From Aquimarina pacifica (GTDB taxonomy: Bacteria > Bacteroidota > Bacteroidia > Flavobacteriales > Flavobacteriaceae): a stretch of 64,000 nucleotides of DNA. Below, piece after piece: positions 1-8,498 of the stretch (its first letter is position 1; the number at the start of each line of letters is the position of its first letter). The notes under the pieces were generated by a model. That model did no database searches and was not told the origin of the DNA. It saw only the letters and a list, made by a program, of their open reading frames with translations. The stretch spans positions 1 through 64,000 of the forward strand of contig NZ_JACC01000009.1 in the NCBI RefSeq assembly GCF_000520955.1, given 5' to 3'. The position numbers were made by a program, and so were the translations under genes.

Positions 1-44
1 ATTGTAACGCTATTTCAGGACAAGACATAGCAATAAACAAAAAA

Positions 45-75
45 ACCCGACTTTATTTATAAAGTCGGGTTTTAT
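45..75. terminator. Bidirectional intrinsic terminator downstream of rng
   Basis: A perfect 10-bp stem (ACCCGACTTT pairing with AAAGTCGGGT, loop 55-60) has an A-run before it and a T-run after it, so it can act on both strands. It lies just past the rng stop codon. The left flank (1-44) belongs to something outside the window; I see no gene in it. Confidence 0.85.
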
Positions 76-77
76 TT

Positions 78-1625
78 TTATTTTATCAAGTCACCATTTT
101 TGTCGTGAAAATGATATTCTAAATACGTGTAAGCGTCTCTAGGTACAATCTTAACCCATCGTTTATGGTTTAAAAACCATTTTGATCGGGTGGATGGAAA
201 TCCTTTTGTTAAAAAAGCTGCAATAAAAGGATGCGCACTAAGCGTAATCTTCTTATGATCTTTTTTAATTAATTTTTCTAATTCAACCTGTATTTTTTCT
301 AACAAAACAATTGGTGCCTCAACTTCACCACTATTTCCGTTCGGATTGTCCTCACGGGTTTTGATATTCATTTCTGGTCGCACACGTTGGCGTGTGATCT
401 GAATCAAGCCAAATTTACTTGGCGGTAAAATCTTATGCTTCGCCCTGTCGTCTTTCATCTCTTCTCTTAAATGGTTAAAGAGTGTTCTACGGTTATCCGC
501 ATTATTCATATCGATAAAATCGACTACAATAATGCCTCCCATATCTCTTAGACGTAGTTGGCGGGCTACTTCAGCTGCACTGATTAAGTTGACTTCGAGT
601 GCAGTATCTTCTTGGTTTTTGGCTTTATTAGATCGGTTGCCACTATTGACATCGATAACATGCATTGCTTCTGTATGTTCGATAACCAAATAGGCTCCTT
701 TACTCATAGAAACCGTCTTGCCAAAACTCGTTTTGATTTGCCGTTCAATACCATGCTTTTCAAAGATTGGTATTTTAGGATTATGAAGTTTTACGATTGA
801 TTCTTTTTTTGGCGCAATTTCTTGCAGATATTCTTTTATTCTTGTGCAGAGCTCTTCATCGTCTGCAATAATAGAAGTAAAGGTGTCATTAAAAACATCT
901 CGTAATATAGAGGATGCTCTATTCATTTCACCCAGTACTTTTGATGGATGGTGAGCTTTGTACATTTTTTTGCACATACCTTGCCATCGTTCGATAAGAT
1001 TTTGTAAATCTTTGTCTAGTTCTGCTACTTTTTTGCCTTCTGCTACTGTACGAACAATAATTCCAAAACCTTTGGGCTTTATACTTTTTACAAGCCTTTT
1101 GAGTCGTTCTTTCTCTTCATTAGATTCTATTTTTTGAGAAATAGAAATTCTATTAGAAAAAGGAACTAATACAATATATCTACCGGCAATCGAAAGCTCT
1201 GAGCTAATTCTAGGGCCTTTGGTTGATATAGGTTCCTTAACTATTTGTACTAATAGCGATTGATTTGATTTTAACACATTGGTAATAGTACCGTGTTTAT
1301 CAATATCGTTCTCTAAAGGAAAATCCTTAAGAGAATAATTCTTTAATTTACCTGTGCTTACACGTTTTATGAATTTTAATAAAGAAGCTACTTGAGGACC
1401 AAGATCATGATAATGCAAAAATGCATCTTTTTCGTACCCTACATTAACAAATGCAGCGTTTAGACCTGGGACAGATTTTCTGATTTTGGCAATAAAAATA
1501 TCGCCCACAGAAAAGTCACTGTCGTCTTCTTCTTTATGTAATTCAATTAGTTTTCCACCCTTTAATAAGGCAAAATCTGTAGAGGAACCTGATCTAATGA
1601 TCAATTCATTATTCACGTTGTTCAC
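78..1625 (-). CDS. rng: Ribonuclease E/G family endoribonuclease (RNase G)
   Basis: This is a cytoplasmic single-strand endoribonuclease for rRNA maturation and mRNA decay. An S1-like RNA-binding segment lies at about residues 38-105 (VGDIFIAKI, then AFVNVG). The DNase I-like catalytic core carries the two metal-binding aspartates in HVIDVNSGN (about residue 326) and VVDFIDM (about 369), with the same 43-residue spacing as in E. coli RNase E. At 515 aa it is RNase G-sized, with no degradosome scaffold tail. The CPxC zinc-link expected after the ITRQRVRPEMN segment is absent; an Asn/Gly/Glu-rich stretch replaces it. I recall this as common in Bacteroidetes but could not check. The gene sits downstream of the small basic ORF and HU on the same strand and ends in a terminator. 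Confidence 0.93.
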   Translation of the reverse strand: MNNVNNELIIRSGSSTDFALLKGGKLIELHKEEDDSDFSVGDIFIAKIRKSVPGLNAAFVNVGYEKDAFLHYHDLGPQVASLLKFIKRVSTGKLKNYSLKDFPLENDIDKHGTITNVLKSNQSLLVQIVKEPISTKGPRISSELSIAGRYIVLVPFSNRISISQKIESNEEKERLKRLVKSIKPKGFGIIVRTVAEGKKVAELDKDLQNLIERWQGMCKKMYKAHHPSKVLGEMNRASSILRDVFNDTFTSIIADDEELCTRIKEYLQEIAPKKESIVKLHNPKIPIFEKHGIERQIKTSFGKTVSMSKGAYLVIEHTEAMHVIDVNSGNRSNKAKNQEDTALEVNLISAAEVARQLRLRDMGGIIVVDFIDMNNADNRRTLFNHLREEMKDDRAKHKILPPSKFGLIQITRQRVRPEMNIKTREDNPNGNSGEVEAPIVLLEKIQVELEKLIKKDHKKITLSAHPFIAAFLTKGFPSTRSKWFLNHKRWVKIVPRDAYTYLEYHFHDKNGDLIK

Positions 1626-1770
1626 TCTAAATTAGATTTTTATCCCGATCACAATCGGAATGGATTAAACAATTTTTTCACAGGAATTTTTAAATTCCGT
1701 TGAAATAAAACATACGTATCGGTAGTAGATAGTGTTTTACTTCGATTTCAAAGAACATAGTTTTTAAATA

Positions 1771-1797
1771 GAAAAAGTAGTTAGAAACTACTTTTTC
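1771..1797 (-). terminator. Hairpin overlapping the stop of the small basic ORF
   Basis: A perfect 10-bp stem (GAAAAAGTAG pairing with CTACTTTTTC, 7-nt loop) includes the last two codons and the TAG stop of the 29-codon ORF. It probably ends that transcript or limits read-through into rng. The tail after it on the minus strand is only moderately T-rich. Confidence 0.55.
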
Positions 1798-1877
1798 TTG
1801 TGGCGGTTGGCTCTTCTTCTTTTTTTACGCTTGTGCGTAGCTACCTTGTGTCTTTTTCGTTTTTTACCACTTGGCAT
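1788..1877 (-). CDS. 29-residue highly basic peptide (possible ribosome-associated protein)
   Basis: This short ORF reads MPSGKKRKRHKVATHKRKKR and then RRANRHKKK before a TAG stop. About two thirds of its residues are Lys, Arg or His. I recall near-identical peptides next to HU and rng genes across Flavobacteriia, usually called hypothetical or likened to THX-type ribosomal peptides. The length and charge suit an rRNA-binding peptide that fills a groove of the ribosome, but that role is inference. It lies between HU and rng on the same strand and is too short for most gene callers. The hairpin formed by its last codons supports it being a discrete transcript end. Confidence 0.7.
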   Translation of the reverse strand: MPSGKKRKRHKVATHKRKKRRRANRHKKK

Positions 1878-1902
1878 AGTGTAATTTTTATTTGTTATTG
1901 AT

Positions 1903-2193
1903 CTATTTTACTTCTACGTTTGTTTTTACACCTTCTACAAATATCTTTGCAGGTTTAAACGCTGGTATATTGTGCGCTGGAATTTTAATCGTTGTGTTTT
2001 TAGAAATGTTACGACCCGTTTTTTCGGCTCTGGTTTTGATAATAAAACTACCAAATCCTCTAAGGTATACGTTGTCACCACTTTCTAAAGAACTTTTTAC
2101 TTCTTCCATAAATGTCTCAACGGTTGCTTGAACATCACCTTTTTCTATTCCAAGCTTTTCTGAAATTTTTGCTACAATATCTGCTTTAGTCAT
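1903..2193 (-). CDS. HU family DNA-binding protein
   Basis: This is a nucleoid-associated dimeric protein of 96 aa, the usual HU/IHF length. The N-terminal helix pair (TKADIVAKISEKLG) is followed by the beta core FGSFIIKTRAEKTGRNI and the DNA-binding arm region ending in IPAFKPAK, the family signature. The arm lacks the classical RNP motif and has GRNISKNTTI instead, common in Bacteroidetes HU. It heads the leftward group with the small basic peptide and rng, and a TATATTTG promoter box lies upstream. Confidence 0.93.
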   Translation of the reverse strand: MTKADIVAKISEKLGIEKGDVQATVETFMEEVKSSLESGDNVYLRGFGSFIIKTRAEKTGRNISKNTTIKIPAHNIPAFKPAKIFVEGVKTNVEVK

Positions 2194-2233
2194 TATAATA
2201 CCTATTTAGGGGGTTTTTAAATTTTCAAGGGGG

Positions 2234-2241
2234 CAAATATA
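2234..2241 (-). promoter_or_regulatory. -7 promoter box for the HU gene
   Basis: On the minus strand this reads TATATTTG, the Bacteroidetes sigma-A -7 consensus (TAnnTTTG). It lies 41 nt upstream of the HU start codon. A TTG lies 21 nt further upstream, slightly more than the usual 17-20 spacing. Confidence 0.6.
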
Positions 2242-2297
2242 TGAATTTAAAATCCAAAAAATCAATACTTAAGATGATATTTTCATCTTTAAACGTT

Positions 2298-2305
2298 TAA
2301 TTTTG
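2298..2305 (+). promoter_or_regulatory. -7 promoter box for mutY
   Basis: TAATTTTG matches TAnnTTTG and ends 19 nt before the mutY start, so the leader would be very short. No clear -33 TTG is visible. It is divergent to the HU promoter in the same gap. Confidence 0.45.
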
Positions 2306-2324
2306 TAAAACTTATAATTTCTTT

Positions 2325-3407
2325 ATGATTTTTTCTAAAAAACTCATTACGTGGTACTTACATAATAAAAGAGACATGCCATGGAGACAAACAACAAATC
2401 CGTACCATATTTGGTTGAGCGAAATTATTCTTCAACAAACCAGAGTAGCACAAGGATTACCCTATTATAATGCTTTTATAGAAGCATTTCCTGAAGTATC
2501 TGATTTGGCAAATGCCAGTGAAGAAGAAGTGCTTAAATTATGGCAAGGATTAGGATATTATTCTAGAGCAAGAAACTTACATTTCTCAGCAAAATATATA
2601 GTAAATGATCTAGAAGGGGTTTTTCCTGATACATATAAAGAGCTTATAAAATTAAAAGGAGTAGGGGATTATACGGCAAGTGCAATTGCATCAATATGCT
2701 ATAATGAACCAACTCCCGTAGTAGATGGAAACGTGTATCGGGTACTGTCAAGATATTTTGGTGTTGATACTCCTATTAATAGTACCAAAGGGATACGTGA
2801 ATTCAAAGAACTTGCTATTACCTTAATGGACCATGATCAACCTGCAGAATATAATCAGGCAATTATGGAATTTGGCGCCCTACAATGCAAACCACAGAAT
2901 CCATATTGTATTGTATGTCCTTTACAGGACAGTTGCCAAGCTTTGAAAAATAGTAGTATCAATAGACTACCGGTAAAATTAAAGAAGCAAAAAATAAAAA
3001 AGAGGTATTTTAACTATTTGGTTTTTTATGTCAAAGGAGAATATACGGTTATACAACAAAGAGTGCATAGTGGTATTTGGCAAGGATTATACGAATTCCC
3101 ATTAATCGAAAGTGAAAAAATAAAAGTAGATGATATAAGATCTCATGCAATTCTTAAGGAGCTTATAAATGAGGAAGATGATCATTTTGATATTACACTG
3201 TATCAAGAAGAGCCTATCGTTCATAAATTATCCCATCAACATCTATATACCAAATTTTATATCATTACAGCTAAGGTACTACCATATATTAAGGAGACGC
3301 AAAAACTGATTTCAGATAAAAATATAAAAAAGTACCCTGTGCCTATTCTTTTAGGGAATTTTATAGATTCTTTTTTTGATAAGAAATTGGTTTCAAAAAG
3401 AACATAG
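2325..3407 (+). CDS. mutY: A/G-specific adenine glycosylase MutY
   Basis: This base-excision repair enzyme removes adenine mispaired with 8-oxoguanine. The HhH-GPD fold is clear: the catalytic Glu sits in LSEIILQQTR (about residues 31-40), the helix-hairpin-helix in LKGVGDYTASAIAS, and the catalytic Asp in PVVDGNVYRV (about 131-140). The 4Fe-4S cluster ligands are C188, C195, C198 and C204 in the family spacing CX6CX2CX5C. A NUDIX-like 8-oxoG recognition domain fills the C-terminus (about 230-350). Length 360 aa is typical. It leads the mutY-ssb-gldE-gldD order that I recall as conserved in flavobacteria, although a 375-bp gap follows it. Confidence 0.95.
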   Translation: MIFSKKLITWYLHNKRDMPWRQTTNPYHIWLSEIILQQTRVAQGLPYYNAFIEAFPEVSDLANASEEEVLKLWQGLGYYSRARNLHFSAKYIVNDLEGVFPDTYKELIKLKGVGDYTASAIASICYNEPTPVVDGNVYRVLSRYFGVDTPINSTKGIREFKELAITLMDHDQPAEYNQAIMEFGALQCKPQNPYCIVCPLQDSCQALKNSSINRLPVKLKKQKIKKRYFNYLVFYVKGEYTVIQQRVHSGIWQGLYEFPLIESEKIKVDDIRSHAILKELINEEDDHFDITLYQEEPIVHKLSHQHLYTKFYIITAKVLPYIKETQKLISDKNIKKYPVPILLGNFIDSFFDKKLVSKRT

Positions 3408-3782
3408 AGTGTCTCGGATATCTATGTATTTTGATTGGTAAATAACCGTATACTATTTGTTTTTGTGGTGAGCATGTAGAATCAAAATAGAATATATTTA
3501 GATCATTATTAGTTAATTATTGAGAAATTAAGTGATAATTGCAAGTGGTATACGGTTGTTTAAGAATTAAAATGGACAAATTATTTATGAAAAACCTAAA
3601 ATACTAAAAGCGATTAATAGCTCATATAGAGGTTATTAGTTTGTCAATTTTTTATTACATTTACTATAAATCATAGGTGTTTGGTTGTGTGCTAGAAAAT
3701 AAGACCAATTGCGGTAGCGTTATTTAGAAAGGTTTATCATTTCTTTGTAGCTATAAAACCAAACCATAAATTAAACTTTTGA
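3408..3782. other. Intergenic region mutY-ssb
   Basis: There is no credible ORF in this gap. It contains the long inverted repeat 3427-3574 (separate entry) and presumably the ssb promoter. The stretch 3730-3780 before ssb is AT-rich, with no clean TAnnTTTG box. Confidence 0.7.
3427..3574 (+). repeat. Long imperfect inverted repeat (RNA hairpin candidate)
   Basis: Arms 3427-3460 and 3541-3574 (34 nt each) pair with only one 2x2 internal mismatch (3437-3438 with 3563-3564). The core AACCGTATAC / GTATACGGTT (3444-3453 and 3548-3557) is perfect. The six remaining deviations are U-G or G-U pairs if the plus strand is transcribed, and would be A-C mismatches on the minus strand. This points to selection on a plus-strand RNA, for example the mutY 3' end or the ssb leader, or to a diverged mobile palindromic element. 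Confidence 0.6.
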
Positions 3783-4247
3783 ATGTCAGGAACACTTAAT
3801 AAAGTAATGCTTATAGGGCATACAGGAGATGCGGTAAAGATGCATTATTTTGAAGGAGGCAGCTGTATAGGTAGGTTTCCTTTGGCTACTAATGACTCTT
3901 ATGTTAATAAAAGTACAGGAGAGCGTGTTAATACTACCGAATGGCATAATGTAGTGGTTCGAAATAAGGCTGCCGAAATATGTGAAAAGTACCTTGCCAA
4001 AGGAGATAAGGTATACATAGAGGGCCGTCTTAAAACTAGAAAATGGCAAGATGAACAAGGAAAAGATAGGTATAGTACAGAAATTCAATGTACGGATTTT
4101 ACCTTTCTAACGCCTAAAAATGAGAGCCAGCCATCTGAGCCAAAGCCTGCAAATGCAACTCAAATGACGCCTAATTCTGCTGCAAATAGCTCATCGGCCA
4201 TTTCATCAGAAATAAATGCTAGCGAAGAAGACGATTTACCGTTCTAA
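3783..4247 (+). CDS. ssb: Single-stranded DNA-binding protein
   Basis: This is a homotetrameric OB-fold protein coating ssDNA during replication and repair. The N-terminal OB fold (residues 1-112) shows LNKVMLIGHTGD, FPLATNDSY, TEWHNVVVRNKAAEICEKYL and the family motif KVYIEGRLKTRKWQD. A Ser/Pro/Asn/Ala-rich linker (about 113-146) leads to the acidic tip EEDDLPF, which recruits partner proteins. Length 154 aa is typical. It is followed within 30 bp by gldE. Confidence 0.96.
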   Translation: MSGTLNKVMLIGHTGDAVKMHYFEGGSCIGRFPLATNDSYVNKSTGERVNTTEWHNVVVRNKAAEICEKYLAKGDKVYIEGRLKTRKWQDEQGKDRYSTEIQCTDFTFLTPKNESQPSEPKPANATQMTPNSAANSSSAISSEINASEEDDLPF

Positions 4248-4273
4248 TTATGTTTAACTAAAGACCACTAAAT

Positions 4274-5605
4274 TTGGACCCTGATCCCGAATTACTATTC
4301 ACTTTATTATTTGCTTTTGACCTAATGCCAACCATAAATATGGTTTTCCTTATTGTGCTATTGATTTTTTCGGCACTTATATCAGGAAGTGAAGTGGCTT
4401 TATTTTCGCTGACGCCAGCAGATCTCAAAGAAGAAGATAAGCCTGTGTCAAAAAATCTTACCATCATATCAAAGTTGCTAGATAGTCCCAAGAAACTATT
4501 GGCAACTATATTGGTTGCAAATAATTTTATCAATATTGCTATTGTACTACTTTTTGATGCATTGGGAGAGGTTTATTTAAGTAATTTAGACTATGTATGG
4601 ATGCGGATCAATGTGCGATTTGTTGTTGAAGTAGGAGTAGTAACCTTTTTAATTTTATTGTTTGGCGAAATTTTACCTAAAATATATGCCAGTAGAAATA
4701 AAGTTAAATTTGCTAAGTTGATGGCACGACCTCTTCAATTTTTAGATTTGATAATTACCCCGGTAAGTATACCTATGCGTAGTGTGACTGTATGGATTCA
4801 TAATCGATTAGGGAAACAAAAATCTAATTTGAGTGTAAATCAATTGTCACAGGCATTAGAACTTACCTCTGATACAGATACAACTGACGAAGAAAAGAAA
4901 ATATTAGAAGGTATTGTGTCTTTTGGTAATACAGATACAAAACAGGTGATGCGTCCTAGAATGGATGTTTTTGCATTAAGCAATGCAGCTTCGTTCAAAG
5001 AAATTCTACCAGAATTAATAGAAAAAGGATTTTCGCGGATTCCTGTTTATGAGGATAGCATTGACAAAGTGATTGGTATTCTTTATGTAAAAGATCTCCT
5101 GCCTTATATAAATAAGTCAGATCTTCAATGGGTAACTTTACTAAGAGAACCGTTTTTTGTGCCAGAAAATAAGAAACTAGATGATTTACTAAATGATTTT
5201 AAGAATAAAAAAAATCATTTAGCTATTGTTGTAGATGAGTATGGAGGTACCAGTGGTTTAATTTCGTTAGAAGATATCATTGAAGAGATAGTGGGTGATA
5301 TAAGTGATGAGTTTGATGATGAAGACTTGGTGTTTTCTAAATTAGATGATCAGAATTACGTTTTTGAGGGAAGAACAGCATTAAAAGACTTTTATAGAGT
5401 TCTTAAACTTGAAGACACTATTGTTTTCGAAGAAAAGAAAGGGGATGCAGAAACTCTGGCTGGTCTATTGCTTGAGGTGTCAGGAAGTTTTCCGAAACGA
5501 GGAGAAGTGATTAGTTTTGACAACTTTTCTTTTACTGTAGAATCATTAGATAATAAGCGAATCAAACAAGTCAAATTAACGATTAATGAAAAAAGGAGTA
5601 GTTAG
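4274..5605 (+). CDS. gldE: Gliding motility protein GldE (CNNM/CBS family)
   Basis: This inner-membrane protein is needed, with GldD, for flavobacterial gliding and type IX secretion. It starts at a TTG codon, giving MDPDPE, which I recall as a conserved GldE beginning; the next Met (residue 18) would drop that part. A CNNM transmembrane region covers residues 15-190 (LISGSEVALFSL motif), then a CBS pair (about 205-335, with VMRPRMDVFAL and DEYGGTSGLISLEDIIEEIVGDI) and a CorC/HlyC-type C-terminal domain. These resemble Mg/Co efflux proteins, but ion transport by GldE is unproven. The 3' end overlaps gldD by 20 nt, so the two are translationally linked. Confidence 0.92.
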   Translation: MDPDPELLFTLLFAFDLMPTINMVFLIVLLIFSALISGSEVALFSLTPADLKEEDKPVSKNLTIISKLLDSPKKLLATILVANNFINIAIVLLFDALGEVYLSNLDYVWMRINVRFVVEVGVVTFLILLFGEILPKIYASRNKVKFAKLMARPLQFLDLIITPVSIPMRSVTVWIHNRLGKQKSNLSVNQLSQALELTSDTDTTDEEKKILEGIVSFGNTDTKQVMRPRMDVFALSNAASFKEILPELIEKGFSRIPVYEDSIDKVIGILYVKDLLPYINKSDLQWVTLLREPFFVPENKKLDDLLNDFKNKKNHLAIVVDEYGGTSGLISLEDIIEEIVGDISDEFDDEDLVFSKLDDQNYVFEGRTALKDFYRVLKLEDTIVFEEKKGDAETLAGLLLEVSGSFPKRGEVISFDNFSFTVESLDNKRIKQVKLTINEKRSS

Positions 5606-6158
5606 ATTTTTTTTAGTATTTGTGGCCTCATTATTTCTTTCGTGTAAGGGAGAAGTGTTGCCGAAGCCTAAAGCTATGTTGCGATTAAGTTATCCTGATC
5701 CAGAGTATAAAGAATTATCGTTGCCTTGTCCATATACTTTTGAGAAAAATGAGTCTTCTGATTTTAAGGAGGCAAGGCAAAACAAAAATTGTTGGTTTAA
5801 TTTGGAGTATAGAAAGCAAAAGGCAACTATGTATATTTCTTATTTTGAGATTAATAATAATTTAGACTCATTGTTGAGGGATGCTCAAAACCTAACTCAA
5901 GAACATGTGGTTAAAGCTGATGGTATTTTGCAGGAACCATATGCTGATCAAGAAAATCAGGTATATGGAATGTTTTATGAGGTGTCTGGCGACGCTGCCT
6001 CTCAGTCGCAATTTTATGTTACAGACAGCATCCATCATTTTATAGTAGGTTCTATTTATTTTAAAGTAAAGCCTAACTATGACTCAATACTACCGGCAGC
6101 AAATTATTTGCGAAACGATATGAAGCACTTGATGGAAACTATTCGGTGGAAAAAATAA
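5586..6158 (+). CDS. gldD: Gliding motility lipoprotein GldD
   Basis: This lipoprotein is required for gliding and T9SS function in flavobacteria; its molecular role is unknown. The N-terminal signal ends in the lipobox LFLSC, with the lipidated Cys at residue 20. The following segment contains the family feature RLSYPDPEY and a Pro/Cys pair (LPCPYTFEKN). Length 190 aa is usual. The ORF starts inside the end of gldE (20-nt overlap). No surface-export signal follows the Cys (KGEV), so a periplasmic face is likely. Confidence 0.93.
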   Translation: MKKGVVRFFLVFVASLFLSCKGEVLPKPKAMLRLSYPDPEYKELSLPCPYTFEKNESSDFKEARQNKNCWFNLEYRKQKATMYISYFEINNNLDSLLRDAQNLTQEHVVKADGILQEPYADQENQVYGMFYEVSGDAASQSQFYVTDSIHHFIVGSIYFKVKPNYDSILPAANYLRNDMKHLMETIRWKK

Positions 6159-6246
6159 ATGCTGGTAAACTAACACTTGTTAATTTTTTACAAAATATAG
6201 GAGGTCTCTTTATAATTTTATCACTTTTGCAGCTTAGTTTAAAGCA

Positions 6247-7143
6247 ATGCAGAAAACAAGTTTAAAATGGGTATACCTTGCGGTATTGTCTCTGGTTTGG
6301 GGAAGTTCATTTATTCTGATTAAAAAATCTCTAGTAGGACTTACCCCATTGCAGTTAGGTGCATTAAGGACATTATTTGCGGCCATATTTTTATTTTTGA
6401 TTGGTTATAAAAGCATTAAAACAATTAAAAAATCAGATTGGAAATGGGTGATAATTTCAGGGTTTTTAGGAACATTTATCCCAGCTTTTCTATTTGCATT
6501 TGCCGAAACCGAAATTGATAGTGGTGTTGCGTCTGTGCTCAATTCTACAACACCTTTGATTACCTTAATCCTAGGAGTTTTAGTCTTTTCTATACAGTTT
6601 AATAAAAATCAGTTTATAGGAGTGCTTATAGGATTGATCGGTTGTATCGCATTAATCATCGAAGGAGCAACGGTTAATCCTGATCAGAATTATTGGTATG
6701 CTTTTCTTGTGATTCTAGCATCAATATGCTATGCAATTAATGTAAACATAATTAAGCGATATATGCAAAATATCTCGCCAATGGCAATTGCTAACGGAAA
6801 TTTTATCGTTTTGGTAATTCCTGCATTGTTTGTTCTTTGGTCTTCTGATTTTTTTAAGGAAGAAGTGTTAGTTGATTCAAAAGTACATGTAAGTCTGCTC
6901 TATATCTCTGTCCTTGCGGTTGTGGGAACAGGAATTGCCAAGGTATTATTTAATAAATTAGTTCAAATCAGTACTGCAGTCTTTGCAACTTCGGTAACAT
7001 ATACAATTCCTATAGTAGCTCTATTATGGGGATTGATGGATAATGAGCGCTTTACATTTTATCAATTAGCAGCTTCTTGTATTATTATCCTTGGAGTTTA
7101 TATCTCGAATATGAACCCTATAAAAAAAGTAAAAGCGAGATAA
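6247..7143 (+). CDS. EamA/DMT-family transporter
   Basis: This is an inner-membrane metabolite transporter of the drug/metabolite superfamily; the substrate cannot be told. Ten hydrophobic helices are arranged as two EamA repeats (about residues 5-137 and 150-288). The first repeat has the usual WGSSFILIKKSL and LTPLQLGALRTLFA motifs. The 298-aa length is typical. It stands 88 bp after gldD and may have its own promoter; a weak CACTTTTG box lies just upstream. A hairpin covers its stop codon. Confidence 0.85.
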   Translation: MQKTSLKWVYLAVLSLVWGSSFILIKKSLVGLTPLQLGALRTLFAAIFLFLIGYKSIKTIKKSDWKWVIISGFLGTFIPAFLFAFAETEIDSGVASVLNSTTPLITLILGVLVFSIQFNKNQFIGVLIGLIGCIALIIEGATVNPDQNYWYAFLVILASICYAINVNIIKRYMQNISPMAIANGNFIVLVIPALFVLWSSDFFKEEVLVDSKVHVSLLYISVLAVVGTGIAKVLFNKLVQISTAVFATSVTYTIPIVALLWGLMDNERFTFYQLAASCIIILGVYISNMNPIKKVKAR

Positions 7144-7160
7144 AATTACCTCGCTTGTTT
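7133..7160 (+). terminator. Hairpin terminator after the EamA gene
   Basis: A 7-bp stem AAGCGAG / CTCGCTT spans the TAA stop of the transporter gene and is followed by TGTTT. The T-tract is weak, so termination is plausible but not certain. Confidence 0.5.
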
Positions 7161-8087
7161 ATGTTCTACACCTGTATCCACTTTGGGATAAATTAATATG
7201 AATCTGTATCATGATCTACCTGTGAATTGCATAACTACATGCAGAAGGAAGTTGCTTGATAAATTTCATAAATGGTGTAAAGTTTAATCCGAATATTGAA
7301 TACAATGTTTTCATGTTTATTAGTTTTAAAAATTAATATTAGGTATTTGTATATAGTGTAAACAATTCTCGTGCCAAAAAATCAAAAAGCTTTGTTAACG
7401 CTTTGATAGCAAGGTGTTCGAGAGATTGGTTTTTCGGTTTTTTTGTAAGTCAAGAACTTGATTAGTATTTTTTGATTGTATTTCGATACGTTTTAATCGG
7501 TGTTTGATTAAGAAAAAAGAAGGACAGTTACGAAAAACGAAACTAGGATGCTTTATTATTGCAAATAACAAGTAGGTGGTAAGCATAATTGGGGCTGATA
7601 TATGAAGAGTTTTTGTTGTTTGTTATGATACTATGTGCCTGATAGAAGCTTTATTGTAAAATAATGTAAGGGGTAAATAAGCTATCCCCTGAAAACAAGG
7701 TGATATGATAAGGATGATTTTTTTTACATTCGAAAAAATAAAACCAAAAATTGCTGTTATAATTTGATGAAACTGAATCATAAAGTTATAGAATGGATAA
7801 AATGTTGAAAAAAAAATGAGTTTGGTGCGTAACATTTTTGATGTTGATGACATTAACATGTAAGAGTCCTAATATCAATAATAATCAATGGGTTAATGTG
7901 ATAATTGACTGATTTCGATTATATTTGCAGGCTTATTTTTAAGGTCTTTAAGGATGTCCTAAAGGAGATTTTAGAGAAGTAAATGTAATACGCGCCATAT
8001 GTTTTTGTTACATAAAAAGCGTTTGCCGATAATAAATAAGAAATGTAAATTTTTAGTGTATAACAAGAAAACATGAGTATAAAGTAA
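7161..8087. other. Long intergenic region before the secretion/pilus operon
   Basis: About 930 bp without a convincing gene. Short ORFs on the minus strand (63 and 78 codons) have no recognisable features. The only clear element is the promoter box at 7920-7927, which leaves a leader of about 150 nt ahead of the first pseudopilin gene. Confidence 0.6.
7920..7927 (+). promoter_or_regulatory. -7 promoter box for the secretion/pilus-like operon
   Basis: TATATTTG is a perfect Bacteroidetes -7 box. Transcription would begin near 7934, giving an untranslated leader of about 150 nt before the ATG at 8088. No TTG at the ideal distance is present (the nearest is 12 nt upstream), so it may need an activator. 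Confidence 0.6.
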
Positions 8088-8498
8088 ATGAAAAGGATAA
8101 TTCGTAAAAAAGTAAAGGCTTTTAACTTACAAGAGATGCTTCTTGTTTTGGCAATTATTGGAATATTGTTATTAATTGCCTTGCCCAATTTTTTGCCTTT
8201 GATTGCGCAAACAAAGGCTCAGGAAGCTAAAATACAGTTAAAAACTATTAGTAATATGCAGACGCAATATAGATATCTCAACTCCAAATATTCTCTGGAT
8301 TTTAATGAACTTAATTATGAAGCGCCAAGAACTGTTAAAAGTGACGGTACAGCGAATTATGCATATGAGATTTTGCAAGCAACAGAATCTAATTTTAAAG
8401 CCAGAGCAACAGCAGTTGTTGATTTTGATGGAGACGGAGTTTTTAATGTTTGGGAAATCGATGAGAACGGAAGCCCAAAGCAAATCATAAAAGACTAA
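8088..8498 (+). CDS. Major pseudopilin / type IV pilin-like protein (GspG/PilE type)
   Basis: This is the likely main subunit of the pilus or pseudopilus. A short basic leader (KRIIRKKVKA) ends in Ala, then FNLQE starts the mature protein: Phe+1 and Glu+5 are the class III signal residues cut by prepilin peptidase. A 20-residue hydrophobic helix follows (LLVLAIIGILLLIALPNFLP). Near the C-terminus DFDGDGVFN resembles a calcium-binding loop; GspG pseudopilins also bind calcium, although at a different motif. It is first in the operon and its stop overlaps the peptidase start by 1 nt (TAATG). Confidence 0.85.
   Translation: MKRIIRKKVKAFNLQEMLLVLAIIGILLLIALPNFLPLIAQTKAQEAKIQLKTISNMQTQYRYLNSKYSLDFNELNYEAPRTVKSDGTANYAYEILQATESNFKARATAVVDFDGDGVFNVWEIDENGSPKQIIKD

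Noticed and set aside
7395-7859. Two short minus-strand frames upstream of the secretion operon
   Set aside because: No motif, no promoter or start context, and AT-rich sequence gives such frames by chance.
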